A stretch of DNA of 64,000 nt from contig CAVZFD010000004.1 in assembly GCA_963774455.1 (NCBI GenBank), positions 62,001 through 126,000 of the forward strand, in the 5' to 3' direction. Positions 16,748-27,217 of this stretch are shown piece by piece. Both the position numbers and the translations under genes were made by a program. Position 1 is the first letter of the stretch; each line of letters begins with the position of its first letter. The notes under the pieces were generated by a model. The model did not search any database. It was not told where the DNA came from and was given only the letters and a program-made list of their open reading frames with translations. Source of the DNA: DATFVA01 sp963774455. GTDB taxonomy: Bacteria > Bacteroidota > Ignavibacteria > Ignavibacteriales > Ignavibacteriaceae.

Positions 16748-19700
16748 CTAAACATCATAATTCAAAACCGGTCCCAGCCATCTTTCAACCTCATCGAGAC
16801 TCATTCCTTTTCGCTTATGATAATCAAGGACCTGGTCCTTGCCGATCTTCCCCACATTAAAATATTTTGCTTCCGGATGAGCGAAGAATAATCCGCTTAC
16901 AGATGCTGCCGGGTACATCGCAAGGTTTTCTGTTAATCGAATAGAGGTGTTTTTCTCAACATCAAGCATATCGAAAATCAGGGTTTTTTCTGTGTGGTCA
17001 GGCTGAGCAGGATAACCCGGTGCCGGGCGGATACCCTGGTATTTTTCTTTAATCAGGTCATCGTTACTCAGTTTCTCCCCGGACGTATAGCCCCAGTAAT
17101 TTTTTCTTACAAGTTCATGGAGATGCTCGGCAAAAGCCTCTGCCAATCTGTCAGCCAGTGCTTTAGTCATAATGCTATTGTAGTCATCGTGATCAGCTTC
17201 AAACCTATTTACCAGCTCTCCGGTTCCGATGCCTGCGGTTACAGCAAAAGCACCGATCCAGTCAATTACACCGGAATCTTTCGGAGCAATATAATCTGAC
17301 AGAGCAAGGTTAGGAAGGCTGTCCGTCTTCTTGGCCTGTGAACGAAGCGTGTGCAGGACCCTTTTTATTCCATGACGATTCTCATCAGTATAAACTTCTA
17401 TATCGTCTCCAACGGAATTTGCAGGAAATATTCCGAAAACCCCGTTGGCTTTTAGAAGCCTCTCATTTATTATTTTATCGAGCAGCTTTTGGGCATCTTC
17501 AAAAAGTTTTTTTGCTTCAGAGCCAAACTTATTATTGCTGAATATAGCCGGATATTTTCCTTTCATCTCCCAGGTAAGAAATAAAGGAGTCCAGTCGATA
17601 TATTTTCTAAGCTTGTCAAGCGGGAAATCCTCAAGAACGGTGATGCCCTGTTTAGCCGGTTTAGCTATATGGATTCTGGTCCAGTCTGTCTGAAGTCCAT
17701 TTCTTCTTGCATCAGCAATAGAAAGGAGATTATCCTGTCCTTTTTTCCTGTTATGCCTCTCCCGGATATCAGAATACTCAATTTTTGTTTTTTCAATAAA
17801 GTCAGCAGCGATCGTTTTATCGGGATTAATAAGATTACTAACTACAGGTACGCTTCGTGACGCATCAAGAACATGAATAACAGGGCCCGAATAATTTGGA
17901 GCTATTTTAACAGCAGTATGTACCTTTGAGGTTGTAGCTCCGCCAATCAGAAGCGGTGTAGTAAGTTTTCTCCGTTCCATCTCTTTGGCTACATGCACCA
18001 TCTCATCCAGAGATGGTGTTATTAATCCGCTCAGCCCGATTATATCGGCTTTCTCCTCTTCGGCAGTCTTTAATATTTTATCTACCGGAACCATCACACC
18101 AAGATCTATCACTGTATAATTATTACAGCCGAGAACAACACCAACTATATTTTTTCCGATATCGTGCACATCCCCCTTAACCGTAGCCATGACTACTTTG
18201 CCTGCCTCTCTCTTATCATTAGCTTCCTCTTTCTCCTTTTCTATAAAAGGAATCAGGTATGCAACGGCTTTCTTCATAACCCTGGCACTCTTCACTACCT
18301 GGGGAAGAAACATCTTCCCTGAACCGAACAAATCGCCAACCACATTCATTCCATCCATGAGAGGTCTTTCAATAACCTCAATAGGTTTGTTATATGTTTT
18401 TCTTGCTTCCTCAGTATCTTCTTCGATAAAATCAACAATACCTTTAATCAGGGCATGCTTTAAGCGTTCATGCACAGGAGCATTCCGCCACTCATTTATC
18501 TTTATCTCTTCCTTACCCTTCTGCCTGACACTCTCTGCGTACTCCACAAGTCTTTCAGTTGCATCGTTTCTTCTGTTAAGAAGAACATCTTCTACCAGGG
18601 TCAGTAATTCTTTCGGTATCTCCTCGTAGATTTCCAGCTGACCGGCATTAACTATCCCCATATCCATCCCTGCCTTGATGGCATGGTATAAAAAAGCAGA
18701 ATGAATAGCTTCACGCACAACATCGTTTCCACGGAACGAGAACGAAACATTACTAACTCCGCCGCTGACTTTCGCGAGTGGAAGGTTTTGCTTAATCCAT
18801 CGGGCTGCTTCAATATAATCGACCGCATAGTTATTATGTTCTTCAATTCCTGTTGCTACTGTAAGGATATTCGGATCGAAAATTATATCCTGCGGAGGGA
18901 AACCGACTTCATTAACAAGTATATCATAAGCCCTTTTGCAGACTGCAATTTTTTTGTCGAAAGTATCAGCCTGGCCTTTTTCATCAAAAGCCATTACTAT
19001 AACCGCTGCACCATATTGCAGAATTTTTGCTGCACGCCGCCTGAATGTTTCTTCTCCTTCTTTCAGACTTATTGAGTTGACTATTCCTTTTCCCTGCAGA
19101 CATTTAAGTCCTTCTTCTATTACACTCCATTTCGAAGAATCAACCATTACGGGAAGTTTTGCAATATCAGGTTCTACAGCAAGCAGATTCAGAAATTTCC
19201 TCATTACAACTTCAGATTCAATCAAACCCTCATCCATATTAACATCAAGAACCTGGGCTCCGCCTTCAACCTGGTTTCGCGCAACCGACAGGGCTTCCTC
19301 ATAGTTTTCCTCTTTTATCAGTCTTGCAAATTTCTTCGAGCCGGTAACATTTGTTCGTTCACCAATGTTCATAAAATTAGAGTCGGGTCTAAGTACCACC
19401 GGTTCCAGTCCGCTTAACCTTAGATAAGGTTCCCGGGCAGGAATTTGTCTTGGTTTAACAAAAGTTACAAAATCAGAAATGGCCTTTATATGTTCAGGTG
19501 TAGTTCCGCAGCATCCGCCAACCAGGTTATAGAATCCGGCTTCTCCGAATTCTTTTAATATACCAGAGGTTGTTTCGGCTGTTTCATCATATTCACCCAT
19601 CTCATTTGGTAATCCTGCATTAGGGTAAACATGAACAAAATAAGGTGCTTTTGCGGACAGTTCCTCCAGGAAGGGACGCATCTGAGCGGCACCAAGAGAA

Positions 19701-20443
19701 CAGTTTAATCCCACACTAAGAATATTTTTTGCATGAGAAATAGAAATGAGGAAGGCCTCGGTAGTTTGACCTGAAAGCGTTCTTCCACTAAGATCTACAA
19801 TTGTTCCTGAAATAATAAGCGGAATTTCTTTTTTTATCTCCTTAAGATACTCTTCAATAGCATATATCGCGGCTTTAGCATTCAGAGTATCAAAAATGGT
19901 TTCAACCAGCAGGATGTCGACCCCTCCTTCGATAAGTCCTTTGGCCTGATCATAATAAGCTTTAACCATCTCTTCAAAAGTAACAGAGCGGAATCCAGGA
20001 TCATTTACATCGGGTGAAATAGATAGGGTCTTGTTGGTGGGTCCCAGGCTTCCTGCAACAAATCTGGGTTTTGATTCATCCTTTAAGTTATATTCATTTG
20101 CGGTTTTCCATGCATTTCGGGCAGCCGCAATATTTATCTCATAGACAAATTCCTGCATTCCATAATCAGCTAATGAGATTGCTGTACCATTAAAAGTATT
20201 CGTTGAAATTATATCGGCTCCGGCATGCAGGTAAGCACGGTGAATATCACAAATAATCTCCGCCTGAGTAAGGTTCAATATTTCGTTATTCCCTTTTAAT
20301 TCCTTTGGATGTTCCCGGAATCTTTCCCCCCTGAAATCGTCCTCAGTCAGTTTATGTTGCTGGATCAGAGTCCCCATTGCGCCGTCAAACACAAGTATAC
20401 GTTCTTTAAGCAGATTCTTCAGAATATCAGGTTTAGAATTCAT
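16748..20443 (-). CDS. metH: Cobalamin-dependent methionine synthase
   Basis: A 1231-residue, full-length MetH that moves a methyl group from methyltetrahydrofolate to homocysteine via methylcobalamin. Domains in order: homocysteine/zinc domain (GAMGTLIQ at the start; Cys in GLNCSLG near 245; GGCCGTTP near 310), pterin-binding domain ([16 protein letters not shown] near 360), cap plus B12 domain ([19 protein letters not shown] near 760, the axial His in DVHDIG), and the C-terminal S-adenosylmethionine activation domain. No riboswitch-like fold is apparent in its short upstream region, which it shares with the divergent hldD. It implies the organism has B12 and an activating reductase. Confidence 0.96.
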   Translation of the reverse strand: MNSKPDILKNLLKERILVFDGAMGTLIQQHKLTEDDFRGERFREHPKELKGNNEILNLTQAEIICDIHRAYLHAGADIISTNTFNGTAISLADYGMQEFVYEINIAAARNAWKTANEYNLKDESKPRFVAGSLGPTNKTLSISPDVNDPGFRSVTFEEMVKAYYDQAKGLIEGGVDILLVETIFDTLNAKAAIYAIEEYLKEIKKEIPLIISGTIVDLSGRTLSGQTTEAFLISISHAKNILSVGLNCSLGAAQMRPFLEELSAKAPYFVHVYPNAGLPNEMGEYDETAETTSGILKEFGEAGFYNLVGGCCGTTPEHIKAISDFVTFVKPRQIPAREPYLRLSGLEPVVLRPDSNFMNIGERTNVTGSKKFARLIKEENYEEALSVARNQVEGGAQVLDVNMDEGLIESEVVMRKFLNLLAVEPDIAKLPVMVDSSKWSVIEEGLKCLQGKGIVNSISLKEGEETFRRRAAKILQYGAAVIVMAFDEKGQADTFDKKIAVCKRAYDILVNEVGFPPQDIIFDPNILTVATGIEEHNNYAVDYIEAARWIKQNLPLAKVSGGVSNVSFSFRGNDVVREAIHSAFLYHAIKAGMDMGIVNAGQLEIYEEIPKELLTLVEDVLLNRRNDATERLVEYAESVRQKGKEEIKINEWRNAPVHERLKHALIKGIVDFIEEDTEEARKTYNKPIEVIERPLMDGMNVVGDLFGSGKMFLPQVVKSARVMKKAVAYLIPFIEKEKEEANDKREAGKVVMATVKGDVHDIGKNIVGVVLGCNNYTVIDLGVMVPVDKILKTAEEEKADIIGLSGLITPSLDEMVHVAKEMERRKLTTPLLIGGATTSKVHTAVKIAPNYSGPVIHVLDASRSVPVVSNLINPDKTIAADFIEKTKIEYSDIRERHNRKKGQDNLLSIADARRNGLQTDWTRIHIAKPAKQGITVLEDFPLDKLRKYIDWTPLFLTWEMKGKYPAIFSNNKFGSEAKKLFEDAQKLLDKIINERLLKANGVFGIFPANSVGDDIEVYTDENRHGIKRVLHTLRSQAKKTDSLPNLALSDYIAPKDSGVIDWIGAFAVTAGIGTGELVNRFEADHDDYNSIMTKALADRLAEAFAEHLHELVRKNYWGYTSGEKLSNDDLIKEKYQGIRPAPGYPAQPDHTEKTLIFDMLDVEKNTSIRLTENLAMYPAASVSGLFFAHPEAKYFNVGKIGKDQVLDYHKRKGMSLDEVERWLGPVLNYDV

Positions 20444-20566
20444 CTGTCCGAATTTATTATTAGTATGATAAGTATTTTAGGTTTAGCCGATAGCTTTATA
20501 AAGTTATCAAATATAACTAAATTGTTTTCTATTATAAATCCAATTTATAAACAAAAACAATCAAAT

Positions 20567-21532
20567 ATGATCATAGTAACGGGCGGCGCGGGTTTTATCG
20601 GCAGCGCCATAGTATGGCAGCTTAATGACCTTGGGACGACTGATATATTAATTGTCGACGAGCTTGGGCTGACTGATAAATGGAAAAACCTTGTGCCCCT
20701 GAAGTACTACGATTTTATTAACAAAAATGTATTCATAGCTAACCTTGATAAGCTGAACAAAAACCTTGAAGCCGTGATTCATATGGGGGCTGATTCTTCG
20801 ACTACGCAACGAGATGCCGATCACCTGTTAACGAACAATTATGAATATACGAAACGGCTTGCGGAATTTTGTATTCAAAGAAATATAAGGTTTATCTATG
20901 CTTCTTCTGCTGCAACTTACGGCGATGGTTCTTCCGGCTTCGATGACAGCGAAGAACTTCCGGAGCATCTTCGCCCAATGAACATGTATGGATATTCCAA
21001 AAATCTATTTGATATTAAGGCGCATCGTGAAGGCTGGTTCGGGCAAATTACGGGCTTAAAATATTTTAACGTCTATGGTCCTAATGAATATCATAAGGGG
21101 GATATGAGGAGCCTGGTCCAGAAGGCATATGAACAGATCAGGGATACAGGGCAAGTCAGGTTGTTCAGGTCGCTGCATCCTGACTATAAGGACGGCGAAC
21201 AGATGAGGGATTTCATATACGTGAAGGATGCCGTAAATATGACGCTCTATTTCCTTGAGAATAAACGCGGGGGATTATATAATGTGGGAACAGGGAAAGC
21301 ACGAAAGTGGAATGATCTTGTCTGCTCAATATTCAATGCAATGGATAAAAACGTAAACATCGAATACATAGATTTACCTGCTGAGATCGCCGACAGGTAT
21401 CAATATTTCACGGAGGCTAAAATGGATAAAATAAGAAAAGCCGGCTATCCCCGCGAATCATCGTCACTTGAAGAGGGAGTAACCGACTATGTTAAAAATT
21501 ACCTGATGAAGGACCTCTATCTGGGGTATTAA
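20567..21532 (+). CDS. hldD: ADP-L-glycero-D-manno-heptose-6-epimerase
   Basis: A 321-residue short-chain dehydrogenase-fold epimerase that makes ADP-L-glycero-D-manno-heptose for the lipopolysaccharide inner core. Conserved features: NADP loop TGGAGFIGSAIV at the start, YASSAATYGDG, the catalytic Y-x-x-x-K in MYGYSKNLFD, and GLKYFNVYGPNEYHKGDMRS. The true start is ATG at 20567, where the conserved MIIVTGGAGFIGS begins; the reading frame extends upstream across metH without a plausible start. Its stop overlaps by four bases the stop of the convergent acidic-protein gene. Confidence 0.93.
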   Translation: MIIVTGGAGFIGSAIVWQLNDLGTTDILIVDELGLTDKWKNLVPLKYYDFINKNVFIANLDKLNKNLEAVIHMGADSSTTQRDADHLLTNNYEYTKRLAEFCIQRNIRFIYASSAATYGDGSSGFDDSEELPEHLRPMNMYGYSKNLFDIKAHREGWFGQITGLKYFNVYGPNEYHKGDMRSLVQKAYEQIRDTGQVRLFRSLHPDYKDGEQMRDFIYVKDAVNMTLYFLENKRGGLYNVGTGKARKWNDLVCSIFNAMDKNVNIEYIDLPAEIADRYQYFTEAKMDKIRKAGYPRESSSLEEGVTDYVKNYLMKDLYLGY

Positions 21533-21840
21533 TTGTAAGGAGTTTCGTCATCGTCAAATAAATCATCATCCTCTTCTTCTTCGAAATCAAAGTCCTCTTC
21601 GTAAACATCCTCCTCATCCAGTATATCTTCCTCAGGTTCTTCCTCTACGTCATCCTCCTCTTCATCCTTTTTGTAATAATCGTCCTCTTCATCTTCTTCA
21701 TCCCCTTCATCGTAGTCATCATCCTCCTCTTCATCCTTCCGCGAAGCAAAGAATGCTCTGATTTTATCCTCTTCCACATCGGAGAAATTCTTTAACGGAT
21801 TCGCAGAATTATTCTCCGGGAAGTTCATCTCAACAGCCAT
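21529..21840 (-). CDS. Extremely acidic low-complexity protein
   Basis: A 103-residue protein; after a normal N-terminal segment (residues 1-35, NPLKNFSDVEEDKIRAFFASRK) nearly all remaining residues are Asp or Glu with spaced Tyr and Phe. The tail is surely disordered and highly negative. Similar tails bind cations, histone-like proteins or basic ribosomal proteins, but no function can be assigned. An 18-bp perfect palindrome (21868-21885) lies 28 bases before its start. Its convergent stop overlaps that of hldD. Confidence 0.6.
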   Translation of the reverse strand: MAVEMNFPENNSANPLKNFSDVEEDKIRAFFASRKDEEEDDDYDEGDEEDEEDDYYKKDEEEDDVEEEPEEDILDEEDVYEEDFDFEEEEDDDLFDDDETPYN

Positions 21841-21867
21841 TACTATAGCTCTCCTTTATTTTTAAAT

Positions 21868-21885
21868 TATAACTTTAAAGTTATA
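21868..21885. promoter_or_regulatory. 18-bp perfect palindrome, possible operator
   Basis: TATAACTTTAAAGTTATA reads identically on both strands. It sits in the 205-base divergent region between the acidic protein and the NUDIX gene, 28 bases upstream of the acidic gene's start. It could be a repressor site or, given its A+T richness, a promoter by chance. Confidence 0.35.
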
Positions 21886-22045
21886 CTCAAATATTTTCAA
21901 AATAATTTAAAGTGCAAAGTCAAAAAGAATTAAATTGTGCATAAATTTATCGCTTAGATTTAGAACACATTTTTATTTTCCCCCTGGAAATATAAATTAG
22001 CCAGTAAAGATTAACTATAAAAATTCCTAATTTCACAGGTATAAT

Positions 22046-22510
22046 ATGAAACTTGCAACACTATGTTATGTGATGAATAAGGGCGACAAGACTACCCTTA
22101 TGATACACCGTACAAAAAAAAAGAATGATTATCACGAGGGTAAATGGAACGGACTCGGAGGTAAATTTGAAGAAGGTGAAAGTCCGGAAGAATGTGCTGT
22201 CCGAGAAATAAAAGAAGAATCGGGACTTGTTGTTACTTCTCCACGGATGCATGGATTTATAACCTTTCCTAAATTTGACGGGAGGGATGACTGGTATGTC
22301 TTTATTTTTACAGCAGATAAATTTGAGGGTGAATTGATAGATTCGCCCGAAGGAAAACTCGGGTGGATCCGCAATGATGAGGTCACTAAGCTCAACCTGT
22401 GGGAGGGAGATAAAATATTTCTTGAGTGGTTATACCAGGATAAGTTTTTCAGCGCAAAGTTTAATTATTTAGGAGGAGTCTTTCAAGATTATTCTGTCAG
22501 TTTCTATTGA
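22046..22510 (+). CDS. NUDIX hydrolase (8-oxo-dGTP diphosphatase-like)
   Basis: A 154-residue NUDIX protein. The Nudix box is complete at residues 39-61: G39, then E45, R53-E54, E57-E58 and G60, matching GX5EX7REUXEEXGU. The flanking YVMNKGDKTTLMIHRTKK and HGFITFPKF are typical of MutT/MTH1-like enzymes that hydrolyse oxidised purine triphosphates, though the exact nucleotide cannot be told. Cytosolic. It diverges from the acidic protein gene. Confidence 0.9.
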   Translation: MKLATLCYVMNKGDKTTLMIHRTKKKNDYHEGKWNGLGGKFEEGESPEECAVREIKEESGLVVTSPRMHGFITFPKFDGRDDWYVFIFTADKFEGELIDSPEGKLGWIRNDEVTKLNLWEGDKIFLEWLYQDKFFSAKFNYLGGVFQDYSVSFY

Positions 22511-22713
22511 AAACAGGAAAGGATGAAAAATTAACTTTTCAATTAAAAGAAAAAGGCTTCAAATCCATTAAAATTAATCATTTGGCGATGCTAGAGCACA
22601 TGAGGCCGGGATTAAAGATATTTTTATATCCTTACACGAAGAATTAGCTTATTTTCCTTTCAGGATTCCAACCTGAAAAGCCAAATAAGTGATCAAAATA
22701 AATGAGGTATATA

Positions 22714-22773
22714 ATGAGAAATATCTGGTTATATATTCTTTTGATTCTGACTTCTCTATTGCTGCTTGCATAG
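22714..22773 (+). CDS. Possible 19-residue hydrophobic membrane peptide
   Basis: A short frame ATG to TAG encodes MRNIWLYILLILTSLLLLA, a single membrane-spanning segment with a basic N-terminus and no other features. A GAGG lies about seven bases upstream, and an in-frame ATG at 22702 could add four residues. It sits in a 300-base interval (22511-22808) with no other gene; a weak 7-bp stem at 22658-22678 precedes it. It could be a genuine micro-protein or chance. Confidence 0.25.
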   Translation: MRNIWLYILLILTSLLLLA

Positions 22774-22808
22774 AAGTTTTTTAATGATATGAAAAGTACC
22801 GTAGAACT

Positions 22809-23792
22809 TTATCGGGAAATTCTCAGGACAATTTTGCCGATATTTTTATTTGCCTCCATATAATGGTGAGCCTCAGAAACTTCGTTCCAGTCAAATACCT
22901 TATCAATCACTGGTCTCAGCGCACCACTTTCAAATTTATTGAAGCCAAAACTCATGAAATCAGCATTTAGTCGGATTTGATAATCCGGCGTTCTTGACCT
23001 TAGGGTAGACCCTATAATTGTCAGCCTTTTCGAAAGAATTTGACGGATATCTGTGTCTCCTGCTTTCCCCCCTCCAAGCGTTGCAAGTAAAATCAGCCTT
23101 CCATCTCTGGCGAGTGAGCTTAAATTACCATTCAAATAAGGACCCGCAATAAAATCGATTATTACATTGACTCCTTCTTTTCCTGTTAATTCATCAATCC
23201 TCGAAGTAAAATCCTCATTTTTATAGTCAATTGTATATTTTGCGCCTAACTTTCTGCATATTGCGTGCTTCCCGGCTGAAGCGGTTATAAAAATTTCGGT
23301 TCCAAGCAACCCGGCGATCTGGATAGCTGCTGTTCCGACACCGCTGGCCCCGGCGTGTATCAGAATTTTTTCTCCCTGCTGAAGTTTTGCTTGCCAGATC
23401 AGTGCCTGGTATGCTGTTAAAAAGACTTCGGGAATAGATGCGGCCTGTTCGTAAGTCAGTCCTGAAGGAATAGGATTTGCCATTAGTTCATTGATAACGG
23501 CATATTCTGCATAACCACCTCCCTGGAGTAATCCAAAAACCTTATCCCCTTCTTTCCAGCGTTTGACTTTTTTTCCTACGGCATGAATATTTCCGGCAAT
23601 CTCAAGTCCCAGGATACTGCTCGCTCCTTCAGGCGAAGGATATTTACCTTCACGCTGCAGTATATCCGCCCTGTTTAAGGCCGCGGCCCGGACCCTTACA
23701 AGAACTTCATTTTCTCTTGGAACCGGTACTGCGATTTCTCCTAATTCTAATTCCTCTGCCCCGCCTGGTTTTTTAACAATAACAGCTTTCAT
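22809..23792 (-). CDS. NAD(P)H:quinone oxidoreductase (zeta-crystallin/PIG3-like MDR)
   Basis: A 327-residue medium-chain reductase without zinc. Family features: NRADILQREGKYPSPEGAS, LGLEIAGNIHAVG, the dinucleotide loop AGASGVGTAAIQIAG around 148-162, and DYKNEDF in place of a catalytic zinc site. This is the PIG3/QorA-type group that reduces quinones with NADPH. Its start overlaps by four bases the stop of the alpha/beta hydrolase, so the two are translated together. Confidence 0.88.
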   Translation of the reverse strand: MKAVIVKKPGGAEELELGEIAVPVPRENEVLVRVRAAALNRADILQREGKYPSPEGASSILGLEIAGNIHAVGKKVKRWKEGDKVFGLLQGGGYAEYAVINELMANPIPSGLTYEQAASIPEVFLTAYQALIWQAKLQQGEKILIHAGASGVGTAAIQIAGLLGTEIFITASAGKHAICRKLGAKYTIDYKNEDFTSRIDELTGKEGVNVIIDFIAGPYLNGNLSSLARDGRLILLATLGGGKAGDTDIRQILSKRLTIIGSTLRSRTPDYQIRLNADFMSFGFNKFESGALRPVIDKVFDWNEVSEAHHYMEANKNIGKIVLRISR

Positions 23793-24586
23793 TTCTGCTT
23801 TATCCTTTTTAAAAAACCGGAAATATGCTTATTTACTTCGTCAGGATTTTCTCCCGGACTAAGATGTCCGGCTCTGGCGATAGTTTGGAACTCAGCATTA
23901 TGAATAAGATCGGCCATTCCCATCATAACATCGGGAGTTGTCAGGTTGTCTTCTTCGCCGCACAAAATCAGAACGGGGATTACTATTTTTGATAAATATC
24001 CGGAAGTGTCCGTCCTTCCTGCCATTGCGAGAAGACATCCTTTTATGCCTATGGAAGAAAAATATTCTGATCTTTTAATGTGTTCATGTACTAATTCTTT
24101 TCTGTTTTCCAGTGAATATTCACAAAAGCAATTAGGAATAAAATCCTGTACGTATTTTTCAGTTCCTTCAGTATTAATTTTTTTTAAGCCCAATGCCCGG
24201 TTTATTTTTCCTTCATTTGAATCAGCAGATGCTTTAGTATCGCAGAGTATCAATCCTCCGAACCTGGATTCCATACGTTCAACGGCCCTGAGAGATATAT
24301 AACCGCCCATTGAAAATCCGCATAGTACAGCTTTATTTATATTCATTTCATTCATTACCATTTCAAGGTCATCAACGAAAGATTCGATCGTATACTGACC
24401 ATCCCCGGGACTTGAATCCCCTAATCCACGTATATCATAAGTAATGCATAAATAATCAGAACTGAACTTGCTGAGCTGTTGGTTCCACATATTATGATCG
24501 AAAGGGAATCCATGTATAAAAAGGATCGGAGTCATTTTTTTATCCCCTTCGATGAATATTGAAATTCCATTTTTTTTTATATTCAT
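23789..24586 (-). CDS. Alpha/beta hydrolase
   Basis: A 265-residue serine hydrolase of the alpha/beta fold. The nucleophile elbow is GFSMGG with Ser92, the oxyanion block is HGFPFDHNMW (26-34), the acid lies in LCGEEDNLTTP, and the catalytic His is in AGHLSPGENPDEV near the C-terminus. The pattern resembles the 3-oxoadipate enol-lactonase/carboxylesterase group, but the substrate is unknown. It overlaps the downstream quinone reductase gene by four bases. Confidence 0.85.
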   Translation of the reverse strand: MNIKKNGISIFIEGDKKMTPILFIHGFPFDHNMWNQQLSKFSSDYLCITYDIRGLGDSSPGDGQYTIESFVDDLEMVMNEMNINKAVLCGFSMGGYISLRAVERMESRFGGLILCDTKASADSNEGKINRALGLKKINTEGTEKYVQDFIPNCFCEYSLENRKELVHEHIKRSEYFSSIGIKGCLLAMAGRTDTSGYLSKIVIPVLILCGEEDNLTTPDVMMGMADLIHNAEFQTIARAGHLSPGENPDEVNKHISGFLKRIKQK

Positions 24587-24635
24587 AACACTTCTTCCTA
24601 AAAATATTTTTCTTAAGTAAAATAAGGATAAAAAA

Positions 24636-25484
24636 ATGAAAGTTAAATTTACCGTATTTTTCGTAGCCCTCCTTTTTATGTCACATATAAACTTTGCACA
24701 GGAGGATTCGGTGAAACTTTATGAATGGACCCCGGTTGCAGTGGTGGGATTAAACCTCAGTCAGTTAGCGTTAAGCAACTGGACGCAGGGGGGTGAAAAC
24801 ACGCTGGCAGTTACTTTCCTCGGGACAGGGGGTCTAAAGTACTATACCCAATCCTGGAAATTCAGAAATGATCTCAAACTTGCTTATGGACGCACAAAAC
24901 TTGGCAGTCAGGATTACCGGACAACGGATAACGAGCTATACCTGGAAAGTGTTCTGTCATATCAGATAGGCTGGGTGGTTGATCCTTACGTAAGTAATAC
25001 CGTCAGATCTGCAATAGGAACTGGCTATAAATATGATGCCGATAGTAATTATGCGATTGCGGGCTTTTTTGATCCGGGATATGTTACACAAAGTATTGGC
25101 TTTACTTATGATAAACTTGAAAGTTTTACAACCAGGGTAGGTTTTGCCGTTCAGGAAACGTTTACCAATAAATACTACCACTATGCTGATGATCCGGAAA
25201 CTCCCGAAATTGAAAAGACCAAGGTTGAAACAGGTCTTGAATCTGTTACGACGGCAGAACTTTCCCTTCAGCAGAATCTCCTTTACAAGAGTAACCTGAG
25301 ACTGTTTTCCAGGTTTGAGAGTATGGATGTATGGGATATAAGATGGGACAATTCCTTCATTGCAAAAATTAACGACTATCTGAATGTGAATTTATCCTTT
25401 CTTCTGATTTATCAGAAAGATCAGTCGGTTAAAACCCAGATAAAAGAAGCTTTACAGCTAGGGTTAACATATACGCTTCTCTAA
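24636..25484 (+). CDS. DUF3078 outer-membrane protein
   Basis: A 282-residue exported protein: signal peptide about 1-21 (INFAQED), then the DUF3078 pattern WTPVAVVGLNLSQLALSNWTQGGENTLAV and the strands KFRNDLKLAYGRTKLG and TTDNELYLESVLSYQIG. It is expected to form an outer-membrane beta barrel of unknown cargo, a family typical of the Bacteroidota. GGAT precedes the ATG. It is upstream of glgA (70-base gap, same strand), but no functional link is known. Confidence 0.82.
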   Translation: MKVKFTVFFVALLFMSHINFAQEDSVKLYEWTPVAVVGLNLSQLALSNWTQGGENTLAVTFLGTGGLKYYTQSWKFRNDLKLAYGRTKLGSQDYRTTDNELYLESVLSYQIGWVVDPYVSNTVRSAIGTGYKYDADSNYAIAGFFDPGYVTQSIGFTYDKLESFTTRVGFAVQETFTNKYYHYADDPETPEIEKTKVETGLESVTTAELSLQQNLLYKSNLRLFSRFESMDVWDIRWDNSFIAKINDYLNVNLSFLLIYQKDQSVKTQIKEALQLGLTYTLL

Positions 25485-25554
25485 TTAAGCAATAATGTGC
25501 TTTGACTAATTTTTTTTCTGCAGTTATTTGCTTACTAATAGGAGGAAACAAAAT

Positions 25555-27024
25555 ATGAAGATTGTTTTTGCAGCCTCAGAAGTATTTCCATTTGCTAAGG
25601 CAGGCGGCCTGGCTGATGTAGCGGGTGCCCTGCCTAAAAATATTGCCGGACTGGGACATGAAGTAAAGGTATTCATGCCTAAATATAACTTCATTGATGA
25701 GACTAAATATAATCTGAAGTACTGCTGGGACATTGGGGAAATTCCTCTCAGTGTCAACGGAGTTTTGAGGTTCATCCATTTGCACCAGGCAAAGCTGCCG
25801 GACTCAAATGTTGAAGTAAACTTTATTGACTGTCCCCACTATTTCTTCCGCGGACAGATATACACTAACGATGAGGATGAAGGTGAACGTTTTATTCTTT
25901 TCAGTAAAGGGGTGATCGAAGTCCTGCAAAGACTGCAGTGGGCGCCGGATGTAATTCATTGCAACGACTGGCAGACAGGACTTCTGCCGCTGTTCGTGAA
26001 GGATAATTACAGGTGGGACAGGATGTTCGACATAACTTCTTTCCTTTTCACTATCCACAACATAGGATATCAGGGTATCTTTCCTTCAGAGACTCTCGTT
26101 GCAGCAGAAATAAGTGAAGAATTGTTTTACCCGGGTGGTCCTGTTGAGATGTTTGGTAATATAAATTTTATGAAAGCAGGGATATTGTTTTCAGAAGTTA
26201 TCAACACGGTGAGTCCCACCTATGCTAAAGAAATATTAACACCTGAATACGGTGCGGGTTTGGAAAATATCCTTAAATCCCGTCATAAAGATCTTTATGG
26301 AATATTGAACGGAGTTGATTATGAAACGTGGGACCCCTCTAATGATAAGCTGATCCCTTTTCGTTATAATCGGGATTATCTTTCCGGCAAAACAAAAAAT
26401 AAAAAATATCTGCTTGAACGGTTTAAAATTAATTTCGATGAAAATGTTCCTTTGATCGGTATTATATCGAGGTTGGTTTCACAAAAGGGCTTCGACATTG
26501 TGATGGAGATACTTCCGCAACTGATGAACCTTGAGGCAAACTGGGTCATCCTTGGCAGCGGAGAGGATAGATTTGAGCAGATGTTTAATTCTTTATCTCA
26601 TAATTTTCCGGGTAAAGCTGCAGTTTATATTGGATATAATAATGAGATCTCTCATCTTGTTGAAGCGGCAGCAGATATATTTTTGATGCCTTCCCTGTAT
26701 GAACCCTGCGGCCTTAACCAAATCTATAGTTTGAGGTATGGGACTGTTCCTGTTGTGAGAAAAACAGGCGGGTTGAATGATACAGTTATTGACTGGGATG
26801 AAGACAAATTTGCCGGTGAGGAAAATGGGACAGGCTTTACCTTCAAGGATTATACAGGACGGGCACTTTATTCAGCAATTATTCGTGCAATTGATACATA
26901 TCATAATAAAAATGTCTGGAAACAAATCCAGCGAAACGGGATGGAAAAAACATATTCATGGCATAATGCAGCTAAATCCTATATTGATTTATACCATAAA
27001 GCAAAACAAATTATTATAAAGTAA
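25555..27024 (+). CDS. glgA: Glycogen/starch synthase, ADP-glucose type
   Basis: A 489-residue GT5 glycosyltransferase that extends glycogen from ADP-glucose in the cytosol. The ADP-glucose binding motif KAGGLADVAGALP starts at Lys15; the C-terminal acceptor site is YEPCGLNQIYSLRYGTVPVV, with KTGGLNDTV following. Length is normal. ATG at 25555 is chosen because AGGAGG lies just upstream and the protein begins with the conserved MKIVFAASEVFPF; a start nine codons earlier is in frame but lacks support. glgB, glgC and glgP are not nearby. Confidence 0.95.
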   Translation: MKIVFAASEVFPFAKAGGLADVAGALPKNIAGLGHEVKVFMPKYNFIDETKYNLKYCWDIGEIPLSVNGVLRFIHLHQAKLPDSNVEVNFIDCPHYFFRGQIYTNDEDEGERFILFSKGVIEVLQRLQWAPDVIHCNDWQTGLLPLFVKDNYRWDRMFDITSFLFTIHNIGYQGIFPSETLVAAEISEELFYPGGPVEMFGNINFMKAGILFSEVINTVSPTYAKEILTPEYGAGLENILKSRHKDLYGILNGVDYETWDPSNDKLIPFRYNRDYLSGKTKNKKYLLERFKINFDENVPLIGIISRLVSQKGFDIVMEILPQLMNLEANWVILGSGEDRFEQMFNSLSHNFPGKAAVYIGYNNEISHLVEAAADIFLMPSLYEPCGLNQIYSLRYGTVPVVRKTGGLNDTVIDWDEDKFAGEENGTGFTFKDYTGRALYSAIIRAIDTYHNKNVWKQIQRNGMEKTYSWHNAAKSYIDLYHKAKQIIIK

Positions 27025-27217
27025 TTGCTCTTCATTGCTTGACTCTTATCATATAACAAGATAACGTCGGTTTGAATAGGGAAGGAAGTACTAACACTTA
27101 TTAACCATAATCAGTCGCCGGTTATGACCGGGCAGATATAAACAAGTGTATGTTTGTCTTCAGACGTAGATTTCCAGTAAAATTTTTTATAACATTCGGA
27201 TGATTTTAGGATGCAAA

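Noticed and set aside
20309..20566. Upstream extension of the HldD frame
   Set aside because: The extension overlaps metH antisense and lacks a start that precedes the conserved MIIVTGGAGFIGS.
20444..20566. Riboswitch upstream of metH
   Set aside because: The 120-base divergent region shows no conserved cobalamin or SAM riboswitch motifs.
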